Origin: Zeimonas sp039807785
GTDB lineage: Bacteria; Pseudomonadota; Gammaproteobacteria; Burkholderiales; Burkholderiaceae_E
Length of the DNA: 43,796 nt
NCBI GenBank assembly: GCA_039807785.1
Contig: JBDHRX010000007.1
Span: 1-43,796 of the forward strand
Reading direction: 5' to 3'
Positions 1 through 8,849 of this stretch are shown in pieces. The notes below the pieces were generated by a model that was not told the origin of the DNA, did not search any database, and saw nothing but the letters and a program-made list of their open reading frames with translations. Each line of letters begins with the position of its first letter. Position 1 is the first letter of the stretch. Both the position numbers and the translations under genes were made by a program.

Positions 1-2
1 TC

Positions 3-1376
3 GAGCGCGACACCTTCGGGCCGATCGAGGTGCCCGCCGAGCGGCTCTGGGGCGCCCAGACCCAGCGCTCGCTCGAGCATTTCGCGATCTCCACCGAGCG
101 CATGCCGGTCGAGCTGGTGGACGCGCTGGTGGAGGTGAAGCGCGCCGCCGCCCTCGCCAACCGGGACCTCGGCCTGCTGGACGGGAACGCGGCGGACGCG
201 ATCGTGCGCGCTGCCGACGAGGTGCTCGATGGCCGGCATCGCGCCGAGTTTCCGCTGTCGGTCTGGCAGACCGGCTCGGGCACCCAGACCAACATGAACG
301 TGAACGAGGTGCTGGCCAATCGCGCTTCCGAGCTGCTCGGCGGCGCGCGCGGGCCGCAGCGCCTGGTGCACCCGAACGACGCGGTCAACCTCGGCCAGTC
401 CTCGAACGACGTCGTGCCCACCGCGATCCACGTGGCGGCGGCGCGCGCGGCCGCGAGCCGCCTGCTGCCGGCGCTCGACGCCCTGCGCGCGACGCTTCAG
501 GGGCGCGCGGATGCCTTCGCGGACATCGTGAAGATCGGGCGCACGCACCTGCAGGACGCGACTCCGCTGACGCTCGGCCAGGAGATCTCGGGCTGGGTCG
601 CGCAGCTCGGGCGGGCGCGCGAGGCGATCGCTCGTGCGCTGCCGGGGGTGTGCGAGCTGGCGATCGGCGGCACCGCGGTCGGGACCGGGCTGAACACGCA
701 TCCCGGGTTCGCGGCGCGGGTCGCGGACCAGCTTGCCGGGCGCCTGTCGCTGCCCTTCGTCCCGGCGCCGAACCGCTTCGCGGCGCTGGCCGGTCACGAG
801 CCGGCGGTGGCGTTGCACGGCGGCCTGCGGGCGCTGGCCGCGGCTCTCACGAAGATCGCCAACGACGTGCGCTGGCTGGCCAGCGGCCCGCGCTCGGGGC
901 TGGGCGAGATCCGCATCCCCGAGAACGAGCCGGGCAGCTCGATCATGCCGGGCAAGGTGAACCCGACGCAGTGCGAGGCGATGACGATGCTGTGCGCGCA
1001 GGTGCTGGGCAACGACGTCGCGCTCGGCGTCGGCGCGGCGTCGGGCAACTTCGAGCTCAACGTCTTCCAGCCGCTGGTGGCGCACAACCTGCTGCAGAGC
1101 CTGCGCCTGCTGGCCGACGGCATGTCGAGCTTCGACCGGCACTGCGCCGCCGGCATCGAGCCCGACCGCGCGCGCATCGCGGCGCTGCTCGAGCGTTCGC
1201 TGATGCTGGTCACCGCGCTCGCTCCGCACATCGGCTACGAGCGTGCCGCCGAGATCGCGAAGAAGGCGCATCGCGAGGGCAGCACGCTGCGCGAGGCGGC
1301 GCTCGCGCTGGGCCACGTCAGCGCGGCGCAGTTCGACGAATGGGTGCGTCCCGAGCGGATGACGGCACCGGGCTGA
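3..1376 (+). CDS. fumC: Fumarate hydratase class II (5' end outside window)
   Basis: Class II fumarase, which interconverts fumarate and (S)-malate in the TCA cycle in the cytoplasm. The frame is open from base 3 (ERDTFGPIEVP...), which in homologues lies a few residues after the start codon, so only the extreme N-terminus is missing. The fumarase/aspartase superfamily signature GSSIMPGKVNP lies at about 940-972. The motifs GSGTQTNMNVNEV and the conserved histidine in GRTHLQDATPL are also present, which favours FumC over argininosuccinate lyase or aspartase. The stop is TGA at 1374. About 457 residues are visible against a usual 460-465. A strong GC-rich hairpin follows the stop. There is no sign of damage. 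Confidence 0.96.
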   Translation, partial: ERDTFGPIEVPAERLWGAQTQRSLEHFAISTERMPVELVDALVEVKRAAALANRDLGLLDGNAADAIVRAADEVLDGRHRAEFPLSVWQTGSGTQTNMNVNEVLANRASELLGGARGPQRLVHPNDAVNLGQSSNDVVPTAIHVAAARAAASRLLPALDALRATLQGRADAFADIVKIGRTHLQDATPLTLGQEISGWVAQLGRAREAIARALPGVCELAIGGTAVGTGLNTHPGFAARVADQLAGRLSLPFVPAPNRFAALAGHEPAVALHGGLRALAAALTKIANDVRWLASGPRSGLGEIRIPENEPGSSIMPGKVNPTQCEAMTMLCAQVLGNDVALGVGAASGNFELNVFQPLVAHNLLQSLRLLADGMSSFDRHCAAGIEPDRARIAALLERSLMLVTALAPHIGYERAAEIAKKAHREGSTLREAALALGHVSAAQFDEWVRPERMTAPG

Positions 1377-1401
1377 CCGCGCCGGGCCGCACGATCCGCG
1401 C

Positions 1402-1433
1402 CGCGTGCCGGTCGCGCGGGCGATCGGCACGCG
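1402..1433 (+). terminator. Long hairpin after fumC, no U-tract
   Basis: The arms 1402-1415 and 1420-1433 pair almost perfectly: 14 pairs including one G-T, with a 4-base GCGG loop. The hairpin starts 25 bases after the fumC stop. No run of T follows, so it may be an mRNA 3'-end stabiliser or Rho-associated hairpin rather than a classical intrinsic terminator. Confidence 0.4.
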
Positions 1434-1470
1434 CGCTCGGGGTCGCGACACATCGCTTATGCTTCGCTCC

Positions 1471-3303
1471 ATGACCGCCGCCGGCCTCGCCCCGAACGTC
1501 CCGGATCCCCCTTCCGCCAGCGCCGCGCGGCGCAGCTCGCTGTCGGTGCTGCGCGCGCTCTGGCCGTTCATGGCGCCCTACCGTGCCCGCGTGGCGGTGG
1601 CGGCCGGCGCGCTGCTGGTCGCGGCCGTGGCGACGCTGGTGGTGCCGCTGGCTTTCCGGCAGATGATCGACATCGGCTTCGCCGCCGGCGCCGCCGCCTC
1701 GGAACGGACCGACGTCAATCTCTGGTTCCTGGCGCTGTTCGGCGTCGCGGTGGTGCTCGCGTTCGGGGCCGCGCTGCGCTTCTACAGCGTGTCATGGCTC
1801 GGCGAGCGGGTCACGGCCGACCTGCGCCGGGCGGTCTACCGGCAGGTGCTGCGCCAGGACGCGCGCTTCTTCGAGACGCTGAAGACCGGCGAAGTGCTGT
1901 CGCGGCTGAGCACCGACACGACGCTGATCCAGACGCTGGTCGGCACCAGCATCTCGCTCGGCCTGCGCAATGCGCTGCTGTTCGCGGGCGCGCTGGCGAT
2001 GCTGATCGTGACCAGCCCGCAGCTCGCCTCGATCATCGTCGGCCTGCTGTTGCTCGTGGTGCTGCCGATCCTGGTGTTCGGCCGCCGCGTGCGGCGGCTC
2101 TCGCGCGCCAGCCAGGATGCGCTCGCCGATACCAGCGCGCTGGCCGGCGAGACGCTGAACGCGGTCCAGATCGTCCAGGCCTACGCGCGCGAGCCGCTCG
2201 AGGCGCGCCGCTTTGGCGACGCGACCGAGGCCGCGTTCGCCAGCGCGGTGCGCCGGGTGCGCGCCCGTTCGCTGCTCACCGCGCTGGCGATCGTGCTGGT
2301 GTTCGGCGCGATCGTGTTCGTGCTGTGGCTGGGCGCGCACGCGGTGCTCGAAGGCCGGCTGACCGCGGGGCTGCTGACGCAGTTCATCCTCTACGCGGCG
2401 CTGGTCGCGGGCGCCACGGGGGCCATCGCCGAGGTGCTGGGCGACGTGCAGCGCGCGGCCGGCGCCACCGAGCGCCTGCTCGAGCTGCTCGAGGCCGAGC
2501 CGGCGATCCGCGCGCCCGCGCATCCGGCGCGGCTCGTGCCGTCCGGGACCGGGGCGCGCGTCGACCTGGAGGCGGTCGTCTTCAGCTACCCGTCGCGGCC
2601 CGACGAGCGCGCGCTCGACCAGGTGACGCTCGCGATCGCGGCCGGCGAGACGGTCGCGCTGGTCGGGCCTTCGGGCGCGGGCAAGACCACCCTGTTCCAG
2701 CTGCTGCTGCGCTTCCACGATCCGGCATCGGGCGCGATCCGGATCGACGGCATCGACCTGCGCCGGCTCGATCCGGCCGACCTGCGCGAGGCGATCGGGC
2801 TGGTCTCGCAGGACAGCGTCGTGTTCTCGGCCGACGCGATGGAGAACATCCGCTACGGCCGGCTCGATGCGAGCGACGACGAGGTCGTGGCGGCGGCACG
2901 CGCGGCGCACGCCCACGAGTTCATCGAAAAACTGCCCGACGGCTACCGGACCTTCCTCGGCGAGCGCGGCGTGCGGCTGTCGGGCGGGCAGCGGCAGCGC
3001 ATCGCGATCGCGCGCGCCCTGCTGAAGAACCCGCCGCTGTTGCTGCTCGACGAGGCCACCAGCGCGCTCGATGCCGAGAGCGAGCGCGCGGTGCAGGCGG
3101 CGCTCGAGCGCGCGATGCTCGGGCGCACGACGCTGGTGATCGCGCACCGGCTGGCGACGGTGGTCGGCGCCGACCGGATCGTCGTGCTCGAGCGCGGCCG
3201 CGTCGTCGACATGGGCACCCACGCCGAGCTGGTGGCGCGCGGCGGCCTGTACGCGCGCCTGGCTGCGATACAGTTCGATTCCCGCATGGAGGAGACCTCA
3301 TGA
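1471..3303 (+). CDS. ABC exporter, fused permease and ATPase (MsbA/LipA-type half transporter)
   Basis: Half-size ABC exporter of the inner membrane, expected to work as a homodimer. Residues about 35-330 form a six-helix ABC type-1 membrane domain. The C-terminal nucleotide-binding domain has Walker A GPSGAGKTT, signature LSGGQRQRIAIARAL, Walker B LLLLDEATSALD and the H-loop in IAHRLATV. The length is 610 aa, typical of MsbA-like exporters. I chose ATG 1471 (MTAAGLAPNV); ATG 1459, four codons upstream, is also possible. The last base of its final codon is the A of the next gene's ATG (ATGA overlap at 3300), suggesting translational coupling to the FAH-family gene. The substrate cannot be read from sequence; lipid, peptide or drug are all possible. 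Confidence 0.9.
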   Translation: MTAAGLAPNVPDPPSASAARRSSLSVLRALWPFMAPYRARVAVAAGALLVAAVATLVVPLAFRQMIDIGFAAGAAASERTDVNLWFLALFGVAVVLAFGAALRFYSVSWLGERVTADLRRAVYRQVLRQDARFFETLKTGEVLSRLSTDTTLIQTLVGTSISLGLRNALLFAGALAMLIVTSPQLASIIVGLLLLVVLPILVFGRRVRRLSRASQDALADTSALAGETLNAVQIVQAYAREPLEARRFGDATEAAFASAVRRVRARSLLTALAIVLVFGAIVFVLWLGAHAVLEGRLTAGLLTQFILYAALVAGATGAIAEVLGDVQRAAGATERLLELLEAEPAIRAPAHPARLVPSGTGARVDLEAVVFSYPSRPDERALDQVTLAIAAGETVALVGPSGAGKTTLFQLLLRFHDPASGAIRIDGIDLRRLDPADLREAIGLVSQDSVVFSADAMENIRYGRLDASDDEVVAAARAAHAHEFIEKLPDGYRTFLGERGVRLSGGQRQRIAIARALLKNPPLLLLDEATSALDAESERAVQAALERAMLGRTTLVIAHRLATVVGADRIVVLERGRVVDMGTHAELVARGGLYARLAAIQFDSRMEETS

Positions 3304-4148
3304 GACTGGTTCGCTACGGAAAGCCCGGGCAGGAGAAGCCCGGTTTGATCGATGCCGAGGACAGGTTGCGCGACCTGTCCGCGGTCGTGCCCGACATCGG
3401 CCCGGCGCAGCTGGCGCCGCAGGCGCTCGCCAGGCTCGCGAAGCTCAAGCCCGCGAGCCTGCCCCTGGTGCGCGGCAAGCCGCGCTTCGGGCCGCCGGTG
3501 ACCGGCTCGACCAAGTTCGTCGCGATCGGGCTCAACTACTCGGACCATGCCGCCGAGACCGGCTCGCCGGTACCGAAGGAGCCGATCCTGTTCCACAAGA
3601 CGCTCAGCTCGATCGTCGGGCCCGACGACGACGTGATGCTGCCGAAGGGTTCGGTCAAGACCGACTGGGAGGTCGAGCTGGGCATCGTGATCGGCACGCG
3701 CGCGCGCTACGTCTCGAAGAAGGACGCGCTGAAGCACGTCGCGGGCTACCTGCTGGTCAACGACGTCTCCGAGCGCGAGTACCAGCTCGAGCGCAGCGGC
3801 ACCTGGGACAAGGGCAAGGGCTGCGACACGTTCGGGCCGATCGGGCCCTGGATCCTGACCGCCGACGAGGTGCCGAACCCGCAGCGCCTCGACCTCTGGC
3901 TCGACGTCAACGGCCAGCCGCGCCAGCGCGGCAGCACGCGCACGATGATCTTCGACTGCGCGACGCTGGTGTCCTACGCCAGCCGCTTCATGACGCTGAA
4001 CCCGGGCGACCTGATCACCACCGGGACGCCGCCCGGCGTCGGCCTGGGCATGAAGCCGCCGCAGTTCCTGCGGCCGGGCGACGTGATCAGCGCCGGGATC
4101 GACGGGCTGGGCACCCAGACGCAGCATGTCGTGAGGTACCGGGCATGA
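3300..4148 (+). CDS. Fumarylacetoacetate hydrolase (FAH) family protein
   Basis: 282-residue FAH-superfamily enzyme, usually a Mg2+ or Mn2+ dependent C-C hydrolase, decarboxylase or isomerase acting on 2-keto acids. The N-terminal part (MRLVRYGKPGQEKPGLIDAE) is the cap region seen in FAHD1 and 'ureidoglycolate lyase'-annotated members. The catalytic domain carries the metal-binding acidic residues in DWEVELGIVIG and the downstream NDVSEREYQ, with the usual FAH-fold C-terminus LNPGDLITTGTPPGVG. It is translationally linked on both sides: ATGA overlap with the exporter upstream, and its TGA at 4146 overlaps the ATG of the dehydrogenase. FAH enzymes beside 2-hydroxyacid dehydrogenases fit organic-acid catabolism; the exact substrate is not determinable here. 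Confidence 0.9.
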   Translation: MRLVRYGKPGQEKPGLIDAEDRLRDLSAVVPDIGPAQLAPQALARLAKLKPASLPLVRGKPRFGPPVTGSTKFVAIGLNYSDHAAETGSPVPKEPILFHKTLSSIVGPDDDVMLPKGSVKTDWEVELGIVIGTRARYVSKKDALKHVAGYLLVNDVSEREYQLERSGTWDKGKGCDTFGPIGPWILTADEVPNPQRLDLWLDVNGQPRQRGSTRTMIFDCATLVSYASRFMTLNPGDLITTGTPPGVGLGMKPPQFLRPGDVISAGIDGLGTQTQHVVRYRA

Positions 4149-5089
4149 CGCTGGCCGATACCCCGGTGCTGCTGCTCGCGCCGCTGTATCCGCCCACGCA
4201 GGCGGAGCTCGAGGCGCGCCACCGGGTCGTGAGGCTCTGGGAGGCGCCCTACCGCGGCGCCCAGCTTGACGCGCTCGCCGACACCTGCCGCGTGGCCGTC
4301 ACGCACGCCGGCCGCGGGATCGACGCGGCCACGATCGCGCGCCTGCCGCGGCTCGAGCTGGTGGCGGTCTTCGGCGTCGGCCTCGACGCGATCGACGTCG
4401 AGGCCTGCCGCGGCCGCGGCATCGCCATCAGCAACACGCCGGATGTGCTCACCGAGGACGTCGCCGATCTCGCCCTCGCGCTGCTGCTCGGGACGCTGCG
4501 GCGGATCCCGCAGGGCGACCGCTTCGTGCGCGAGGGGCGCTGGAGGCAGGGTCCGATGCCGTCGACCCCGAGCCTGCAGCAACGCAAGGTCGGGATCGTC
4601 GGGCTGGGCCGGATCGGCATGGCGATCGCGCGGCGCTGCGCGGCGTTCAACACCGAGCTCGCCTACTTCGGGCCGCGCCCCAAGGCCGGCGTCGAGTACC
4701 GCTACTTCGACGACATCGTCGCGCTGGCGCGCTGGGCCGACGTGCTGGTCGCGGCCTGCCCCGGCGGCCCGGCGACCCACCGGCTGATCTCGCGCGCCGC
4801 CCTCGAGGCGCTCGGCCCCGACGGCGTGTTCGTGAACATCGCGCGCGGCTCGGTGGTGGACCAGGCGGCGCTGGTGGAGCTGCTGGCCGCGGGACGGCTG
4901 GGCGGCGCCGGCCTGGACGTGTTCGACGACGAGCCGAAGGTCCCGGAGGCGCTGTGCGCGCTGGACAACGTCGCGCTGCAGCCGCACCAGGGCAGCGGCA
5001 CGGTCCTCACGCGCGGCGCGATGGGCCGGCTGGTGCTGGACAACGTCGCGGCCTGGATGGAAGGGCGGCCGCTCCTGACGCCGGCCTGA
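4145..5089 (+). CDS. D-isomer-specific 2-hydroxyacid dehydrogenase
   Basis: 314-residue NAD(P)-dependent dehydrogenase that would reduce a 2-keto acid to a D-2-hydroxy acid, or the reverse. The Rossmann motif is VGIVGLGRIGMAIARR. The three catalytic residues of the family are in place: Arg in NIARGSVVD, Glu in DVFDDEP, and His in LQPHQGSGT. It resembles glyoxylate/hydroxypyruvate reductases and 2-ketogluconate reductases; family members of this length commonly act on those substrates. The ATG at 4145 overlaps the stop of the FAH gene, so the two are probably cotranslated. The gene ends 64 bp before the convergent rppH, and that gap holds only GC-rich sequence with a modest 7-bp inverted repeat (5107-5113 / 5124-5130). 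Confidence 0.92.
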   Translation: MTLADTPVLLLAPLYPPTQAELEARHRVVRLWEAPYRGAQLDALADTCRVAVTHAGRGIDAATIARLPRLELVAVFGVGLDAIDVEACRGRGIAISNTPDVLTEDVADLALALLLGTLRRIPQGDRFVREGRWRQGPMPSTPSLQQRKVGIVGLGRIGMAIARRCAAFNTELAYFGPRPKAGVEYRYFDDIVALARWADVLVAACPGGPATHRLISRAALEALGPDGVFVNIARGSVVDQAALVELLAAGRLGGAGLDVFDDEPKVPEALCALDNVALQPHQGSGTVLTRGAMGRLVLDNVAAWMEGRPLLTPA

Positions 5090-5153
5090 TCCGGCCCGCG
5101 GGCGACCCGGCCGGAGCTCGACACGGCCGGCGCCCGCGCCCGCCGGGGCGCGG

Positions 5154-5741
5154 TCAGCCGCGCTCGGCCTCGTCGGCGGGAGTCTCGGCCGCGTCGGCCG
5201 CGCGCCCGCGCACGCGCGTACGGCCGCGCAGGAAGCGGCTCGTTTCCGGGAGACCCCGCTGCTCGTTGCGGTGGAACAGGACGCGCGCGAGCTCGTTCAG
5301 CGCCTGGCCGTAGACCTCGCGCTTGAACTCGATCACCGCGTCGAGCGGTACCCAGTAGTCGTTCCAACGCCAGGCATCGAACTCCGGATGATCCGAGGCG
5401 CGCAGGTCGACATCACTGTCGCGCCCGACCAGCCGCAGCAGGAACCAGATCTGCTTCTGGCCGCGATAGTGGCCGCGCCATTCGCGCCGCACCCAGTGTT
5501 CCGGCACGTCGTAGCGGAGCCAGTCGCGGGTGCGTCCGACGATGCGCACGTGCTCGGGCCGCAGCCCGACTTCCTCGTGCAGCTCGCGGTACATCGCCTG
5601 CTCGGGCGATTCGCCGCGCTTGATGCCGCCTTGCGGAAACTGCCACGAATGCTCGCGGACCCGCTTTCCCCAGAAGACCTCGTTCCTCGAATTGACCAGG
5701 ATGATGCCGACGTTGGGGCGATAGCCGTCACGGTCCAGCAT
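5154..5741 (-). CDS. rppH: RNA pyrophosphohydrolase (Nudix)
   Basis: Converts 5'-triphosphate RNA ends to monophosphates and so primes mRNA for RNase E decay. The Nudix box G-X5-E-X7-REL-X-EE-X-G spans residues 38-60 (GGIKRGE...RELHEEVGL). The N-terminus MLDRDGYRPNVGIILVN and the motif WQFPQGG are typical of proteobacterial RppH. I chose the ATG at 5741 rather than the GTG at 5750 because homologues start at MLDR. The length is 195 aa, with a 35-residue Arg/Ala-rich tail after the catalytic domain, common in betaproteobacteria. It is divergent from proS; a minus-strand TATAAT at 5781-5776 is its likely -10 box. Confidence 0.95.
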   Translation of the reverse strand: MLDRDGYRPNVGIILVNSRNEVFWGKRVREHSWQFPQGGIKRGESPEQAMYRELHEEVGLRPEHVRIVGRTRDWLRYDVPEHWVRREWRGHYRGQKQIWFLLRLVGRDSDVDLRASDHPEFDAWRWNDYWVPLDAVIEFKREVYGQALNELARVLFHRNEQRGLPETSRFLRGRTRVRGRAADAAETPADEAERG

Positions 5742-5762
5742 GGCCGGCACCCCTCAATCCCA

Positions 5763-5781
5763 TACAATTGAAACGATTATA
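5763..5781. promoter_or_regulatory. Divergent rppH/proS promoter core
   Basis: Two -10-like hexamers lie back to back: TACAAT on the plus strand (5763-5768, facing proS) and TATAAT on the minus strand (5781-5776, facing rppH). The rppH box predicts a leader of about 28 nt. The proS box predicts a leader of about 60 nt. The -35 elements are weak: TTCCGG, 17 bp from the rppH -10, and nothing convincing for proS. Confidence 0.5.
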
Positions 5782-5833
5782 TCCAGCCGCCGCCGGCACC
5801 GGAACCACGGTGGCCGCCCCTCCCGGACGATCC

Positions 5834-7591
5834 ATGAAAGCCTCCCGATTCCATCTTTCCACCCTGAAGGAAGCCCCCGCCGACGCGGAAGTCGTCAGCC
5901 ACCGGCTGATGACGCGCGCCGGCATGATCCGCAGGCTCGCCGGCGGCATCTACAACTACATGCCGCTCGGGCTGCGGGTCATCCGCAAGATCGAGGCGAT
6001 CATCCGCGAGGAGATGAACCGGGCGGGGGCGATCGAGCTGCTGATGCCGGTCGTCCAGCCGGCCGAGTTGTGGATCGAGTCGGGAAGGTGGGACAAATAC
6101 GGGCCGGAGCTGCTGCGCATCAAGGACCGCCACCAGCGCGACTTCATCGTCCAGCCCACCTCCGAGGAGGCGATCACCGACATCGCCCGCCACGAGATCC
6201 GCAGCTACCGGCAGATGCCGAAGAACTTCTATCACATCCAGACCAAGTTCCGCGACGAGCGCCGCCCGCGCTTCGGCGTGATGCGCGGCCGCGAGTTCAC
6301 GATGAAGGACGCCTACTCGTTCGACCGCGACCCGGCCGCCGCGCTGGAGAGCTACCGGGCGATGTACGACGCCTACGTCGCGGTCTTCACCCGGATGGGG
6401 CTCACCTTCCGCGCGGTGGCGGCCGACACCGGCGCGATCGGCGGCTCGGCCAGCCACGAGTTCCAGGTGATCGCCGAGACCGGCGAGGACGCCATCGCCT
6501 GGTGTCCGGGCTCCGACTACGCGGCCAACGTCGAGCTGGCCGAGGCGCTGCCGCTGATCGCGCAGCGCGGCGCGCCGTCGGCGTCGCTCGCGAAGACGCC
6601 GACGCCGGGGCGCGAGAAGTGCACCGACGTCGCCGATCTGCTCGGGCTGCCGCTGGCGCGCACCGTCAAGTCGATCGTGCTGGCGGTCGACCGGCGCGGG
6701 CCGGACGGCGGCGGCGCGCCGGGCGGGGCCGCGCACGGCGCCGGGATCTGGCTCGTGCTGGTGCGCGGCGACCACGAGCTGAACGAGGTCAAGGTCGGCA
6801 AGGTGCCCGGGCTCGAGGGGTTCCGCTTCGCCACCGAGGCCGAGATCCTCGAGCACTTCGGCTCGCCGCCGGGGTACCTCGGCCCGATCGGGACGCGCCG
6901 GCCGGTGCAGGTGGTGGCCGACCGGACGGTCGCGGCGATGCACGACTTCGTCTGCGGCGCCAACGAGGCCGGTTTCCACTACACCGGCGTCAACTGGGGG
7001 CGCGACCTGCCCGAGCCGGTCGTCGCCGACGTCCGCAACGTCCAGGCCGGCGACCCGTCCCCCGACGGCCGGGGCGTGCTGGCGATCCAGCGCGGGATCG
7101 AGGTCGGCCACGTGTTCTACCTCGGCACCAAGTACTCGGCCGCGATGCGGGCCGAGTTCGTCGACGTCGACGGCAAGTCGAAGCCGTTCGAGATGGGGTG
7201 CTACGGGATCGGGGTCACGCGCCTGGTGGGGGCCGCGATCGAGCAGAACCACGACGAGCGCGGCATCGTCTGGCCGCGCGCGATCGCGCCCTTCGAGGTC
7301 GCGCTGGTGCCGCTCGGCTACGGCAAGTCGGAGGCGGTGCGCGCGGCCGCCGACGCCCTGTACGCGCAGCTGCTGGCCGAGGGCGTCGACGTGGTGCTCG
7401 ACGACCGCGACGAGCGGCCCGGCGTCCTGTTCGCCGACTGGGAGCTGATCGGCGTGCCGGTGCGGGTGACCATCGGCGAGCGCAGCCTGAAGGAAGGGCG
7501 GGTCGAGCTGCTTGTGCGCCGGGGCATGGAGAGCCAGGCGGTGCCCGTCGGCGAGGCGGCGCCGGCTGTCCGGCGCCTGCTTGCCGGCTGA
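5834..7591 (+). CDS. proS: Prolyl-tRNA synthetase (bacterial type with editing insertion)
   Basis: Charges tRNA-Pro in the cytoplasm; class II aminoacyl-tRNA synthetase, 585 aa. The start at ATG 5834 gives MKASRFHLSTLKEAPADAEV, the usual N-terminus; the frame is open further upstream but without homology. Class II motif 2 is in TKFRDERRPRFGVMRGREF, and motif 3 in GCYGIGVTRLVGAAIEQ. The insertion between them (about residues 230-400) is the YbaK-like editing domain that clears Ala-tRNA-Pro. The anticodon-binding domain forms the C-terminus. The editing domain carries a short Gly-rich loop (RRGPDGGGAPGGAAHG) not essential to the fold, which explains the slightly long protein. No strong Shine-Dalgarno precedes the start. 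Confidence 0.97.
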   Translation: MKASRFHLSTLKEAPADAEVVSHRLMTRAGMIRRLAGGIYNYMPLGLRVIRKIEAIIREEMNRAGAIELLMPVVQPAELWIESGRWDKYGPELLRIKDRHQRDFIVQPTSEEAITDIARHEIRSYRQMPKNFYHIQTKFRDERRPRFGVMRGREFTMKDAYSFDRDPAAALESYRAMYDAYVAVFTRMGLTFRAVAADTGAIGGSASHEFQVIAETGEDAIAWCPGSDYAANVELAEALPLIAQRGAPSASLAKTPTPGREKCTDVADLLGLPLARTVKSIVLAVDRRGPDGGGAPGGAAHGAGIWLVLVRGDHELNEVKVGKVPGLEGFRFATEAEILEHFGSPPGYLGPIGTRRPVQVVADRTVAAMHDFVCGANEAGFHYTGVNWGRDLPEPVVADVRNVQAGDPSPDGRGVLAIQRGIEVGHVFYLGTKYSAAMRAEFVDVDGKSKPFEMGCYGIGVTRLVGAAIEQNHDERGIVWPRAIAPFEVALVPLGYGKSEAVRAAADALYAQLLAEGVDVVLDDRDERPGVLFADWELIGVPVRVTIGERSLKEGRVELLVRRGMESQAVPVGEAAPAVRRLLAG

Positions 7592-7616
7592 GGCCGGGCA
7601 GGGTCTCATCGCACCG

Positions 7617-8282
7617 ATGAGAAGCATCCTGCTCCTGGTGCTGGTGGTCTGCGTCGCGCTCGCCGGCCTGGTGCTGGCCGGCCCGGCGCATGCCGGCGCG
7701 CAGCAGTACGAGCCGCTCGGCGCGTCGGTGCGCAGCGCGCTGGCGGCCGCGGTCGGCCGTGAAGACGACCCGCCCGAGCCGCAGTTCGTCTCGCTCGACG
7801 AGAAGCTCGACTGGCTGACCGAGATGTCGAACCGGCTGCCGCGGCGCTGGAAGCCCGATTTCCAGCAGCGGATGGGGTTCCTGAACACGGTCCGCTACGA
7901 GGCGCAGCGCGCCGGACTCGATCCGCACCTGGTGCTGGGCCTGATCGAGGTCGAGAGCTATTTCCGGCGCTACGCGATCTCGCGCGCCGGCGCGCGCGGG
8001 TACATGCAGGTGATGCCGTTCTGGACCGAGCTGATCGGCGACGGCGATCCTTCGAAGCTGTTCGACCTGCGCACCAACCTGCGCTACGGCTGCACCATCC
8101 TGCGGCACTACCTGGACATCGAGCGCGGCGACCTGTTCCGCGCGCTGGGCCGCTACAACGGCAGCCTGGGCCGTCCCGAGTACCCGAACGCGGTGCTGCG
8201 CGCCTGGAAGCGCTGGGAGTTCAGGCCGGCGGCCCCGGGGCCGGCCGAGCGCGTCGCCTCGAATCGCGCGCCGGCGTCGTAG
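7617..8282 (+). CDS. Lytic murein transglycosylase, SLT domain, exported
   Basis: 221-residue protein with an N-terminal signal peptide (hydrophobic residues 3-21, cleavage likely after AHA at 24-26) and a Slt70-type catalytic domain from about residue 85. The family motif ESYF...AISRAGARGYMQVMP is present, with Glu113 as the likely catalytic acid. Members cleave the MurNAc-GlcNAc bond of peptidoglycan in the periplasm to form 1,6-anhydroMurNAc. It starts 25 bp after the proS stop and may be co-transcribed with it. There is no LysM or lipoprotein box. It is a small, MltE/EmtA- or YjbJ-like SLT protein; the precise subfamily is uncertain. Confidence 0.88.
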   Translation: MRSILLLVLVVCVALAGLVLAGPAHAGAQQYEPLGASVRSALAAAVGREDDPPEPQFVSLDEKLDWLTEMSNRLPRRWKPDFQQRMGFLNTVRYEAQRAGLDPHLVLGLIEVESYFRRYAISRAGARGYMQVMPFWTELIGDGDPSKLFDLRTNLRYGCTILRHYLDIERGDLFRALGRYNGSLGRPEYPNAVLRAWKRWEFRPAAPGPAERVASNRAPAS

Positions 8283-8329
8283 CGCCGGCCGCCGCGGCGC
8301 CCGCTGCCCGCCGCCCGCCGCCCGGTGTC

Positions 8330-8812
8330 TCAGCGTGGCGCTGCCGGCGGCGCCCCGACCACCTTCGCGAGCAGTCCGGCCAGTTGCCGGCGTTCCTGCG
8401 CCGTGCAGCCCTCGGCGAGCGCCGCGTCGTGGGCGCGCAGCCGCGCCCGCAGGTCGACCAGCGCCGTCGCTCCGGCGGCGGTGAGGGTCAGCGATTTCTC
8501 GCGGCCGTTGGCGCCGACGCCGGCGCTGATCCAGCCGCGCGCCGCCAGGAAGCGGATCACCCCGACCAGGTTCGAGCGCTCGACCGCCATCGCGGTGGCC
8601 AGTGCGCTCGGCCGGATGCCGGGGTTGCAGGCCACGAGCTCGAGCGCCGTGAAGCGCGCGGGCGTCACCCCGGTGCCCGCGAAAGCGCGCGAGAATCCCT
8701 GCAGGTTCGCAAGATCGGCCAGATGGATCAGGTAGCCGATCGCATGTTGCAACGCGCCATAGGCGATCGCGCTGCCGGGATCCAGGGGTTGCCGGGGATT
8801 GCGCGTGGGCAT
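8330..8812 (-). CDS. MarR family transcriptional regulator
   Basis: 160-residue winged-helix regulator. The central segment PARFTALELVACNPGIRPSALATAMAVERSNLVGVIRFLAARGWI is the MarR DNA-binding domain, with a basic wing (GANGREKSLTLT). The flanking helices would make the dimer interface. I chose the ATG at 8812 (MPTRNPRQP). It is divergent from an acyl-CoA ligase with only 37 bp between the start codons, and a palindrome sits exactly in that gap. MarR proteins next to CoA ligases usually repress acid-degradation genes and respond to the CoA thioester or free acid. By analogy this one probably controls the ligase and itself; that is inference. Confidence 0.9.
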   Translation of the reverse strand: MPTRNPRQPLDPGSAIAYGALQHAIGYLIHLADLANLQGFSRAFAGTGVTPARFTALELVACNPGIRPSALATAMAVERSNLVGVIRFLAARGWISAGVGANGREKSLTLTAAGATALVDLRARLRAHDAALAEGCTAQERRQLAGLLAKVVGAPPAAPR

Positions 8813-8837
8813 GATGATTGTTATAACGCATAGCAAT
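8799..8837. promoter_or_regulatory. marR / CoA-ligase divergent promoter with operator-like palindrome
   Basis: A 21-bp imperfect palindrome, ATTGnTATn5ATAnCAAT, lies at 8817-8837. It contains GTTATAAC (8820-8827), itself palindromic, which can act as -10 (TATAAC) on both strands. For the ligase, TTGCGC at 8799-8804 is 17 bp from TATAAC at 8822-8827, a good sigma-70 pair, with the start site near 8834. For marR, TTGCCC (8849-8844, minus) is 18 bp from TATAAC (8825-8820), with the start site at about 8813, next to the marR ATG. A repressor bound here would cover both promoters. Confidence 0.65.
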
Positions 8838-8849
8838 CCGGGAGGGCAA

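Noticed and set aside
3..1376. fumC as a truncated pseudogene
   Set aside because: Only the window edge removes its first residues; the rest is full length with intact catalytic motifs.
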